Positions 1 to 7,931 of a stretch of 64,000 nucleotides of DNA are shown one piece after another. This DNA is from Ruminiclostridium papyrosolvens DSM 2782. GTDB lineage: Bacteria > Bacillota > Clostridia > Acetivibrionales > DSM-1351. The position numbers and the translations under genes were made by a program. Location: assembly GCF_029318685.1 (NCBI RefSeq), contig NZ_CP119677.1:3339001-3403000 (forward strand), in the 5' to 3' direction. Within the stretch, counting starts at the first letter, position 1. Every line of letters begins with the position of its first letter. The notes beneath the pieces are model-generated. The model saw only the letters and a list, made by a program, of their open reading frames with translations. It searched no databases and was not told the origin of the DNA.

Positions 1-2280
1 ACATGGTTTTCTCAAAATCATTCGGAACTCACCGATAAAAAAGTAGCATATTTTTCGGCTGAATATGGTTTAAGTGAGGTTCTTCCCATATATTCAGGGG
101 GTTTGGGTGTTTTGTCAGGAGACCATTGTAAGTCTGCAAGTGATTTGGGAATACCATTTACAGCAATTGGACTGTTTTATAAGCAAGGTTATTTCAGCCA
201 GAGGATTAACAGAGATGGCTGGCAAGAAACCTGCTTTAACGATTTAAATATTTCTCAGCTGCCCATGCTTCCAGCTTTAAACGCCAACGGCGAACAGGTT
301 CGTATAAGCATAACCTTTGCAGGCCGCACTGTGTATGCAATAGTCTGGAAAGTACAGATTGGCAGAATAAACCTTTATCTTATGGATACAGATGTTGCTG
401 AAAACAGCCCTGCAGACAGGTCTCTGACCTCCAGACTGTATGGCGGAGATCAGGAAACAAGAATCCAGCAGGAGATTTTCCTTGGTATAGGCGGTATCCG
501 TGTACTTGATGCTATCGGCATACAGGCAAATGTGTTTCACATGAACGAAGGACATTCCTCCTTCATGGGACTTGAATTAATAAGAAAACTGATTAACGAA
601 AGACATCTTAATTTCAATGAGGCAATGGAGGTAGTGGCAAATTCCTCAATATTTACTACCCATACCCCTGTTCCTGCAGGAAATGATGTTTTTCCTTTGT
701 TTATGATGGATAAATACTTTGGAGATTTCTGGGGTCAACTGGGCCTCAGCAGATATGATTTTCTTGAACTTGGTCTTAAAAATCCTGAAGATCAGAATTT
801 CAACATGACTGTTCTGGCACTTACCCTTGCAGGCAGAAAAAATGGTGTGAGCAAACTTCATGGTGCAGTATCAAGAAAGATATTCGGTGACGTATGGCCT
901 GAAGTACCCGAGGACGATGTTCCAATAACCTATGTCACTAACGGAATACATACACTTACATGGCTTTCACCAAAAATTAAAGCTTTATATGATAAATATC
1001 TGGATAGAGACTGGCAAAAGAAAATTTATTCTGAAGAAACCTTTGCGAATGTAAATAGTATCCCCGACGAGGAATTATGGGCTACTCATGTTGAACTAAA
1101 AAACAAACTTATAACCTTTATAAGAAACAGATTGAAAAAACAAAAGCTTGCCAATGGTGAATCCATGGAAGCTGTAAGACAGGTAGACAACTTTTTGGAT
1201 CCAAACGCACTTACAATTGGTTTTGCCCGACGATTCGCAACTTACAAACGTGCCAATCTGATATTCAGAAATCTGGCAAGAATACAGAAGATTCTGAATG
1301 ATCCTGAGAGACCAATGCAGATTATTTTTGCAGGAAAGGCTCACCCTGCGGACGGTCCTGCCCATGATGTCATTAAGAACATAAATGATATTGCCAAAAT
1401 GGAAGGCTTTTACGGTAAAGTAATCCTTCTTGAAAACTACAATATGACGGTAGCCAGAAATCTGGTGCAAGGTGTTGACGTATGGATGAACAACCCCAGA
1501 AGGCCTTTGGAAGCCAGTGGTACCAGCGGTCAAAAAGTTTGTATAAACGGAGTTATAAACTTCAGTATACTGGACGGCTGGTGGTGTGAGGGCTACAACG
1601 GTGAAAACGGTTGGATAATCGGCGATGAATCCGAATTTGATAACGAGAACATACAGGACAATACAGACAGTGAATCTATTTATGATACACTTGAGCATAA
1701 GATTATTCCTCTTTACTACAATGTAAATGAAAATGGTATTCCTACCGAATGGGTACGCTTTATGAAGAACTCTATAAGTTCTCTTTCATGGAATTACAGT
1801 ACCGACAGAATGGTAAAGGAATACACCGGCAGCATGTATGTTCCTGCAATAACAGGAAATTCAAAAATATGTGACGATAATTATAGCCTCGCAAGGTCCA
1901 TGTGCGGGTTTAGGAGCCATTTAAATTCAAACTGGCATAACGTACAGCTCTTTGCAGAAAAATCAGCAGGCGACCTTAAATATTATAAAACAGATTCATG
2001 TCAGGAGATATATCTCTCAACAACTGTTTGCCTTGGTTATATAGACCCGTCAAATGTAATTGTTGAGGTATACTATGGTACATTGTCAAACGGCAAAATA
2101 GAAAATGCTCAAACTGCAGAAATGCATTGTGACGAAAAGACAGGTGAAGGTACCTACAGGTATTCGATTAATCTTAAAATCTTTGATGGAGGAGAATATG
2201 GCTATACCTTCCGTATAACTCCAAAACATGAGCATTTAATAAACAGATTTGATACAGGACTGATAAAATGGATTAGGTAA
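1..2280 (+). CDS. glgP: Alpha-glucan (glycogen/maltodextrin) phosphorylase, 5' partial
   Basis: The frame is open from base 1, so the gene begins upstream of the window; the first ATG at 103 is internal. The enzyme releases glucose 1-phosphate from alpha-1,4-glucans in the cytoplasm. The early part carries the AYFSAEYGL...LPIYSGGLGVLSGDH signature of the bacterial/archaeal alpha-glucan phosphorylase branch. The pyridoxal-phosphate motif EASGTSGQK follows, with its lysine codon at 1534-1536, then NGVINFSILDGWW. The last 100 or so residues form a beta-rich C-terminal tail as in this branch. No terminator is visible before the IS that starts 12 bp downstream. In this organism it would mobilise stored glycogen or cellodextrin-derived glucan; that role is inferred. 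Confidence 0.93.
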   Translation, partial: TWFSQNHSELTDKKVAYFSAEYGLSEVLPIYSGGLGVLSGDHCKSASDLGIPFTAIGLFYKQGYFSQRINRDGWQETCFNDLNISQLPMLPALNANGEQVRISITFAGRTVYAIVWKVQIGRINLYLMDTDVAENSPADRSLTSRLYGGDQETRIQQEIFLGIGGIRVLDAIGIQANVFHMNEGHSSFMGLELIRKLINERHLNFNEAMEVVANSSIFTTHTPVPAGNDVFPLFMMDKYFGDFWGQLGLSRYDFLELGLKNPEDQNFNMTVLALTLAGRKNGVSKLHGAVSRKIFGDVWPEVPEDDVPITYVTNGIHTLTWLSPKIKALYDKYLDRDWQKKIYSEETFANVNSIPDEELWATHVELKNKLITFIRNRLKKQKLANGESMEAVRQVDNFLDPNALTIGFARRFATYKRANLIFRNLARIQKILNDPERPMQIIFAGKAHPADGPAHDVIKNINDIAKMEGFYGKVILLENYNMTVARNLVQGVDVWMNNPRRPLEASGTSGQKVCINGVINFSILDGWWCEGYNGENGWIIGDESEFDNENIQDNTDSESIYDTLEHKIIPLYYNVNENGIPTEWVRFMKNSISSLSWNYSTDRMVKEYTGSMYVPAITGNSKICDDNYSLARSMCGFRSHLNSNWHNVQLFAEKSAGDLKYYKTDSCQEIYLSTTVCLGYIDPSNVIVEVYYGTLSNGKIENAQTAEMHCDEKTGEGTYRYSINLKIFDGGEYGYTFRITPKHEHLINRFDTGLIKWIR

Positions 2281-2291
2281 ACCAATTCATG

Positions 2292-4170
2292 AAAAGGGAG
2301 TGTCGCAAAACTACTTAGAAAGTAGTCAGTGATGCTCCTTTCTTTTGCTCCAATATATATTATTGCTAAATTGTTGATTATCCTGTAGGATATTCCTGAT
2401 TTTATTGAATTTGAGCGCACTTTAATAGGCCTATTAGATTTCGTTGGAATTTTAGCAGGCTTTTATTTCATGAAGTTCTTTTCCACATCGGTCATTTTGA
2501 ATTTTGGAGTGTAGCTTGTTTATGTTATAGCCAAAACACAACAGCATAAATTCCGTTTTGACACTGGTTCTCCCTCTAGTTAAAAATCGTTTAAAATTAT
2601 AGTCACTTTTTAGAACCCCAAAGGCTCCTTCAACTTGGATGGAACGATTTACTCTTAGAAGAATGCCTTTTTCCGTCAAGATGTTTTCATAAGATTTTTG
2701 TCTCTTTTTTACAAATGTTTTAGATACCTGCATTTTGCGATTTCCTTGGGCTTTTGTACACTTAGACTTATAGGGGCAATTACTACAATCTTCACATTCA
2801 TATATGCTAATCTCGGAACGATATCCTGTTGCAGATTTTCTATGAGTTGTTCCTGACATTTTTAATTGTTTTCCATTATGGCACGTATACTCATCTTTAT
2901 CTTCATCATATTTCATATTTTCACGTTTGCTGATATCTTTCTTGAAACTTTTCTTCTTCCATATCTTGTATGTTTGAGGTTTTATGTAGCTTTGCTGTTG
3001 CTTTTCTTCCAAGTACAGATAGTTTTCTTCGCTCTCATAGCCAGAGTCTGCAATTATATTTTCATAACACCTTCCTAAGTTTGATTCCATACTTTTTAGA
3101 AACGGGATCAGTGTAGCAATGTCATTCCTATCCTGAAAGACTCCAACGCCGGTAACATATTCGCTTTCTACACCAATCTGTACATTGTAAGCAGGTTTTA
3201 GCTGAGCGTTACGCATGTGATCATCTTTCATGTGCATGAATGTTGCATCAGTATCCGTTTTAGAATAACTGTTTCTCCCCTCGAACAGCCGGTTATGAGC
3301 ATTGTATTTTTCCTGACGTTCTTTAAATTCCTTAAGCTGCTCTGTGAATTTCTGTACTTGAGTTTTACGTTTACCGATTCCATGAACGAATTCTATATTG
3401 TCTTCTTTTTGCTTATCCTTTAAATATTTAAGGACTTGCTCTAAATCCGCCAGTATACTATCTTTTGATACTGAAAAGTTAGTTAAATATGACTGGTTTA
3501 TATCCACTAAGCAAGCTTTGATTTTCTCAAACATCTTTGCTTCGTTTTTATTGACTACTTTCTTCCATACAAAGGTATAGCGGTTTGCATTTGCTTCAAT
3601 TTTAGTACCATCCACAAACAGGTTTTCGAATTTGACTTCTCCTATAGAATGCAGGTGCTGAACCATTTGATAGAATAGGTCTTCTATTGCTTCTGGAAGA
3701 TAATCCTTGCGAAATCTGGCTATAGTTGAGTGGTCAGGCTTTGATTCCCCTTGGAGCAGCCACATGTAATTAATATCTCTTTTACATGCAGTTTCAATTT
3801 TTCTGCTTGAGTATATGTTATTTGAGTTTGCATATGTTATTATCTTGAACATAGTCTTTGGGTCAACTGCCGGTTTTCTTCCCGTAGAAGAGTAAGCCTT
3901 ATACAACTTTGTGTAATTCAATCCCTCCAATATTTGGCTTAGCAGTCTGACAGAATCATCTTCAGGTATTAACATCTCCAAATTTAAAGGCAAAACTAAT
4001 TGATAGTATCCGTTAAATCCGGTATAATTTTTATGTTGGATAAGTTTTTTCACAAATTAAATTATACAACACTTGCGGGCCCTACGGGACCCGCATTTTA
4101 CTATTTTAGGTACAAAAAGGGGACTGCTGCACAGCGAATAAAATTTATTCATTGTGCAACAGCCCCTTTT
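2292..4170 (-). mobile_element. IS1182-family insertion sequence
   Basis: The element contains a complete transposase gene. Its ends form imperfect inverted repeats. The left end reads inward AAAAGGGAGTGTCGCAA (2292-2308), and the right end, on the minus strand, reads AAAAGGGGCTGTTGCAC (4170-4154), 13 of 17 matching. ATG lies immediately outside both ends (2289-2291 and 4171-4173) and may be a 3-bp target duplication, though this is weak. The element sits between glgP and a lipoprotein gene and interrupts neither. Confidence 0.8.
2452..4053 (-). CDS. IS1182-family DDE transposase
   Basis: This 533-aa protein has the family layout. An N-terminal DUF772-type helical domain (about residues 30-115, with STGRKPAVDPKTMFKI) is followed by a DDE catalytic core (FVDGTKIEANANRY near 145, IADSGYESEENY near 340). 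A Cys-rich insertion contains CEDCSNCPYKSKC, and the C-terminal block includes QVEGAFGVLKSDYNFKRF with the last acidic residue. The length is normal and no frame is broken, so it is probably active. The start codon is GTG, with no clear Shine-Dalgarno sequence; a TATAAT-like box lies just upstream. Confidence 0.93.
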   Translation of the reverse strand: MKKLIQHKNYTGFNGYYQLVLPLNLEMLIPEDDSVRLLSQILEGLNYTKLYKAYSSTGRKPAVDPKTMFKIITYANSNNIYSSRKIETACKRDINYMWLLQGESKPDHSTIARFRKDYLPEAIEDLFYQMVQHLHSIGEVKFENLFVDGTKIEANANRYTFVWKKVVNKNEAKMFEKIKACLVDINQSYLTNFSVSKDSILADLEQVLKYLKDKQKEDNIEFVHGIGKRKTQVQKFTEQLKEFKERQEKYNAHNRLFEGRNSYSKTDTDATFMHMKDDHMRNAQLKPAYNVQIGVESEYVTGVGVFQDRNDIATLIPFLKSMESNLGRCYENIIADSGYESEENYLYLEEKQQQSYIKPQTYKIWKKKSFKKDISKRENMKYDEDKDEYTCHNGKQLKMSGTTHRKSATGYRSEISIYECEDCSNCPYKSKCTKAQGNRKMQVSKTFVKKRQKSYENILTEKGILLRVNRSIQVEGAFGVLKSDYNFKRFLTRGRTSVKTEFMLLCFGYNINKLHSKIQNDRCGKELHEIKAC

Positions 4171-4171
4171 A
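4114..4171 (-). terminator. Long hairpin terminator overlapping the IS right end
   Basis: The arms AAAAGGGGCTGTTGCAC and GTGCAGCAGTCCCCTTTT (minus-strand sense) pair over more than 20 positions around a short A/T loop, and runs of T follow. It ends the lipoprotein gene that stops at 4184. The outer arm is at the same time the right inverted repeat of the IS1182 element. A second smaller hairpin with GCGGG/CCCGC arms lies at 4075-4094. Confidence 0.7.
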
Positions 4172-4183
4172 TGTTATGTAGTT

Positions 4184-4705
4184 CTACTTTTCTGTATCCT
4201 TTTTAAAAGTAATTTCGCCTGTTTTAACAAAAGTCCCTTTAAAATCATAATACTTGCCTACACTGTCCTTTTTACCTTGTACGGTCAATACTACTTTTTC
4301 GATGTCAGGAACATTCTGAAGTGTAACAACAAATTCGTATGTCAAAGCATCTGCTAATCTCTTATTAGTTTCAAGCAAAGATGCAACTTTTTGAGGAAGG
4401 TCAGCAGTTATACACTTATTTTCCTTGTCAATTGCAGCGCTAAGCAAGTACAGCTCATCTGAAGCAAAAACTTCATTTAAAACATTTAATGTATCATTTT
4501 CTAACTTTTCTTTATCAAAAACTAACAACTCTGTTTGTGCAGGTTTATCTGTAACACCAACATCATATTTGTACAGTCTGACATTAACCTGCTTTGAAAC
4601 TGCGTTTGTGTCATCTTTGGAGTCAGAGCAAGCAGTAAACAATGTAAGACTGACAGTTATTAAAACAAAAAGCAAAGCCAATGCCTTTTTTTTGTTAATT
4701 GTCAT
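4184..4705 (-). CDS. Small lipoprotein, possibly GerMN-like
   Basis: The 173-aa product starts with a typical lipoprotein signal: KKK, a hydrophobic stretch, then LFTAC with the lipidated cysteine near residue 26. It is therefore predicted to be anchored on the outer face of the membrane. The remaining 145 residues alternate beta strands and helices, with VNVRLYKYDVG at the start of the domain and IEKVVLTVQGK near the end. That pattern resembles the GerMN domain of sporulation/germination lipoproteins, but no diagnostic motif fixes the assignment. It stands alone, with a strong terminator below and a good GGAGG ribosome site above. Confidence 0.7.
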   Translation of the reverse strand: MTINKKKALALLFVLITVSLTLFTACSDSKDDTNAVSKQVNVRLYKYDVGVTDKPAQTELLVFDKEKLENDTLNVLNEVFASDELYLLSAAIDKENKCITADLPQKVASLLETNKRLADALTYEFVVTLQNVPDIEKVVLTVQGKKDSVGKYYDFKGTFVKTGEITFKKDTEK

Positions 4706-4803
4706 ATGGTCCTCCTTTCAATTTAAGTTAATAATTTTATTTTATAACAAAATATGGACTTTTAAAAGTATATTTGACAAGAAATCCAATAGATTAAATA
4801 GTT

Positions 4804-4833
4804 ATAGCCGGGAAACCTTACTCTCCCGGCTAT
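4804..4833 (-). terminator. Rho-independent terminator of the activase operon
   Basis: A perfect 10-bp stem (ATAGCCGGGA / TCCCGGCTAT) with a 10-nt loop lies 27 bp beyond the stop codon of the activase gene. An A/T-rich stretch flanks it on both sides. Confidence 0.7.
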
Positions 4834-4859
4834 AGTTTTAAAATTTTCGCTATGGTAAT

Positions 4860-5831
4860 CTACACGGCTGTCCCGCTCCATTTTCCGCATCTGTCACCCC
4901 AGCACGCAACCGGGCTGTCATCCATTATAATCTGAACTATTTCGCACCCGTTGGAACAACCGTCACACTCAAGGCTTTTGGCGGTATAATCTCCCATGAG
5001 TCTGTCAAAGCCTGCAAACCCTGTTTTTTCATAGCTGCTTCCTAACCCTTCATGCGCAAGTATGGCAACCCCATATGCACCCATAACATCGTGATTTTCC
5101 GGAATAACTATTTTTGTACCCAATGCCATTTCAAAGGCCTGAATTATTCCTATATTAGCTGCTACACCCCCTTGAAACACCACCGGGCCTTCAAGTTTTT
5201 TGCCCTTTCCCAGATTTGCAAGGTAATTTCTTGCAAGTGCATCACACAAGCCTCTTACAATGTCTTCCCGTGAATAACCCATCTGCTGCTTATGTATCAT
5301 ATCACTTTCAGCAAATACGGCACATCTTCCGGCTATTCGCACAGGACTTTCTGACCTTACGGCGTACGAGCCGAAATCCTCAATAGAAATTCCCAATCTG
5401 GCTGCCTGTCTGTCGAGAAATGAGCCTGTACCGGCAGCACAAACTGTATTCATTGCAAAATCATGCACTACATTATTTTTCAACAAAATTATTTTTGAAT
5501 CCTGTCCGCCTATCTCAATAATTGTCTTCACATCAGGAATTTCTTTCTGGGCTGCCACAGCATGAGCGGTTATTTCATTTTTTACAACATCAGCACCCAC
5601 TATAGCTGCGGCTAACTGTCTTCCACTGCCTGTTGTTCCTACACCGATTATCTCAATACTTTGACCTAATCTCTCATACATATCCGTCAAGCCTGTCCTG
5701 ATAGATTCTATAGGCTGACCGTCGGTTCTCATATAGAGTTTTTCCAACAAATTATTGTTCTCATCAATCAAAGTTATATTTGTGCTTACAGAACCTACAT
5801 CAATTCCCATAAAGCATTTTACTCTGCCCAT
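4860..5831 (-). CDS. 2-hydroxyacyl-CoA dehydratase activase-type ATPase (BadF/BcrA family)
   Basis: This 323-aa protein has the ASKHA ATPase fold. MGIDVGSVSTN near the N terminus is the phosphate-binding loop, GVGTTGSGR follows, and IGGQDSK is the second nucleotide motif. CAAGTGSFLDRQ and GRCAVFAESD carry the two cysteines that would bind the bridging [4Fe-4S] cluster of a homodimer. In characterised relatives it uses ATP to inject an electron into a dehydratase. An extra Cys-rich tail (CDGCSNGCE) is not part of the core enzyme. It is the last gene of a three-gene operon and overlaps the preceding gene by 32 bp, so translation is probably coupled. The substrate is not known. Confidence 0.88.
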   Translation of the reverse strand: MGRVKCFMGIDVGSVSTNITLIDENNNLLEKLYMRTDGQPIESIRTGLTDMYERLGQSIEIIGVGTTGSGRQLAAAIVGADVVKNEITAHAVAAQKEIPDVKTIIEIGGQDSKIILLKNNVVHDFAMNTVCAAGTGSFLDRQAARLGISIEDFGSYAVRSESPVRIAGRCAVFAESDMIHKQQMGYSREDIVRGLCDALARNYLANLGKGKKLEGPVVFQGGVAANIGIIQAFEMALGTKIVIPENHDVMGAYGVAILAHEGLGSSYEKTGFAGFDRLMGDYTAKSLECDGCSNGCEIVQIIMDDSPVACWGDRCGKWSGTAV

Positions 5832-6921
5832 TCAAATGTTCGTCCCTTCTCTTTTTAAGTAAATCAATAAATGCTTCAACTCTTGTTGCAAATCCTGCTT
5901 CCCCAGTCATTTCATCCCTTATTACAGTCATAATAGGTATGCCGTAATCTTCCTCAATCTTCGGCAGAATTGCCTGAGATACTATTTCAGGCATACAGCC
6001 TAAAGGATAAAGGTGAATTACCCCGTCAAAGCCGCGCAAAGCATTCAAAACACTATTTCCGACAGTGTGCTGTGCATGTCCTCCAACCATGTGAGGCATA
6101 TATTTCTTTGCAGCCTCTTCATATTTATTATCTTTGAGAAATGGCAATCTTTTTTTTACCATTTCATTAATAATCCATCCGCTTACAGTCACAGGCCTTG
6201 TAACCATTACTCCCATTTCGCCCAGCATTTTTTCCACCCTGAAATTCGCATATGGCTCAATTGTAGTAAATATTTCACCAACAATTCCTATTCTGAGAGG
6301 TTTTAAGTCCATGTTGACATCTACCTTATTTAATGCAAGCTCTGTATCTTTTATAAGCTTTTCTACTTGCTCTGAGCCTTTTACATTGAGAACATCCCTT
6401 TGAAAGCCTTGATAAATCTTGTCAACGCTCCCTCTCACCCTTTGAACTGCACGTTTTTCCCTTGCAAGCTGCTCCAGACTATCCAGCCTGACAGCAATAT
6501 TTTTGGCAGAATTAATTACTCTGGCTATATTTAATACATTTGATGTTCCGCTTACCCTCCGAATACGTGATGCAAGCTCTTTTAAGCCCTGATCCGGTAC
6601 CTCCAGCGTAATTAAATCCATCTTTATGCCAATATCTTGCGCCTGTTTTTTCAGCATCTCCCCGAAATAGCCAAGTCTGCATGGCCCGCAGCCTCCTGTA
6701 ATAAGCATGGTGTCTGCTCCCATTTCATAGGCTTGTACCATATTTCCCACGAATAGCTTAAAAGGAAGACAATGAGCTTCCGCACAGTATTTCAGACCTA
6801 TTTCCAGTGTTTTGTCACAATTTAGAGGAGGAACTACAAATTCTGCCCCAAAATCATCCAGAAAGGATTTAGCAATTATATAAGTGTTTCCCAGATGTGG
6901 AAATGTAAAAACCATTATCAC
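5800..6921 (-). CDS. 2-hydroxyacyl-CoA dehydratase-like (HgdB-related) protein
   Basis: The 373-aa protein resembles the dehydratase subunit family that binds a [4Fe-4S] cluster. Visible cysteine motifs are AEAHCLPFK near residue 50 and GGCGPCRLGY near 80. HLYPLGCMPEIV near 315 and the closing VIRDEMTGEAG...RVEAFIDLL are family hallmarks. It is the middle gene of the operon, overlapping both neighbours. In many clostridia these parts occur as one very large fused protein; here they are separate. Its real substrate is unknown, and calling it a 2-hydroxyglutaryl-CoA dehydratase would go beyond the evidence. Confidence 0.82.
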   Translation of the reverse strand: MIMVFTFPHLGNTYIIAKSFLDDFGAEFVVPPLNCDKTLEIGLKYCAEAHCLPFKLFVGNMVQAYEMGADTMLITGGCGPCRLGYFGEMLKKQAQDIGIKMDLITLEVPDQGLKELASRIRRVSGTSNVLNIARVINSAKNIAVRLDSLEQLAREKRAVQRVRGSVDKIYQGFQRDVLNVKGSEQVEKLIKDTELALNKVDVNMDLKPLRIGIVGEIFTTIEPYANFRVEKMLGEMGVMVTRPVTVSGWIINEMVKKRLPFLKDNKYEEAAKKYMPHMVGGHAQHTVGNSVLNALRGFDGVIHLYPLGCMPEIVSQAILPKIEEDYGIPIMTVIRDEMTGEAGFATRVEAFIDLLKKRRDEHLNGQSKMLYGN

Positions 6922-7849
6922 GCCTCCTTACAATCATATCTATAAACGCCTCAAGTCTGGTTAAAAATCCGGCTTCTGCAGAATGCTCGTCCAGTACCAG
7001 TTTCATAAAAGGTATATCGCTTTCCTTTCTAATTTTGTTTTCAACAAGCTCATCTACAAAGCTGTCTACCCCACAGCCAAAAGATGTAAGTGCCAAAATA
7101 CCGTCTATTCTGCCGCTCTTGATTAACTGTATGGCACCACCGTATGCCCTTGTGCCGTAATCCCAGAAGAATTGCTTATCCAATTCCTTACAGCTGTCTT
7201 TAGATACCAGATAATCCAGCATATCAAGCGTCACCACTTCTGCACCATATTTGTTCAGCTTTTTCGAAAGTTCCATATTGAGAAAGGTATCATAAACAGT
7301 GTAGCTGTGACCTATTATTGCAATAGTCAATTTATTCTTTTCCAGAGTTGAACCAAACTCCGTATCAGCAAATTTCAAGGCTCTTCTTTTGCCTTTATAT
7401 TCATTTAAAGCATCCTTGTAAGCACTGCTTATTTTCTTCCTGTCCCCAGTCAAAAACTCCCCTGTGTAAAGAGCCGCATGCCATGAGTTTTTGGGAGAAT
7501 CCCTTAAGTTTATTTCAGTATCGATTATTTTCGGAAGTTCTTTTACTGAATTACGTACCATGTCAGTTACTCCGCAAACTTCGGGACATATATACTGCTT
7601 CTTTGCAACACTGGTAAATCTTGGCATAAATATATAATCAACTTTGCCTATCAATTCCATTACGTGACCAAAATATGCCTTAATAGGAATACATGCTTCT
7701 GAAACACATGTATTTGAACCATTTGTCAGTATTTTTTTGTTGGTAGTATCAGAAACTATTACTTCTGCATCCAGGTTGCGAAAAAATGTTTCCCATAGTG
7801 TTGAATATTTGAAATAATATAATCCTTTTGGTATACCCACTCTTTTCAT
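6869..7849 (-). CDS. Acyl-CoA dehydratase activase-related protein (DUF2229-like)
   Basis: This is the first gene of the operon, 326 aa. It starts MKRVGIPKGLYYFKY and has cysteines in NTCVSEACIPIKAYFGH near residue 50 and YICPEVCGV near 92. The C-terminal LALTSFGCGVDSF...DEHSAEAGFLTRLEAFID block parallels the end of the next protein, showing the two are paralogues with the same fold. The shared cysteines suggest an iron-sulfur cluster. Overlap with the next gene is 53 bp. A short hairpin with AAACCAC/GTGGTTT arms covers the ribosome site, which might limit translation. Confidence 0.8.
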   Translation of the reverse strand: MKRVGIPKGLYYFKYSTLWETFFRNLDAEVIVSDTTNKKILTNGSNTCVSEACIPIKAYFGHVMELIGKVDYIFMPRFTSVAKKQYICPEVCGVTDMVRNSVKELPKIIDTEINLRDSPKNSWHAALYTGEFLTGDRKKISSAYKDALNEYKGKRRALKFADTEFGSTLEKNKLTIAIIGHSYTVYDTFLNMELSKKLNKYGAEVVTLDMLDYLVSKDSCKELDKQFFWDYGTRAYGGAIQLIKSGRIDGILALTSFGCGVDSFVDELVENKIRKESDIPFMKLVLDEHSAEAGFLTRLEAFIDMIVRRRDNGFYISTSGKHLYNC

Positions 7850-7931
7850 AAAAAAACCACCTCAATACAATTATTGACGTGGTTTAATTCTGTTATACAG
7901 GGATTGTTTTTTCTTCCCGTTTATTATTATC

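Noticed and set aside
1096-1698. A 200-codon frame antisense to the glucan phosphorylase gene
   Set aside because: The phosphorylase frame contains the PLP motif across this stretch; the antisense product has no recognisable structure.
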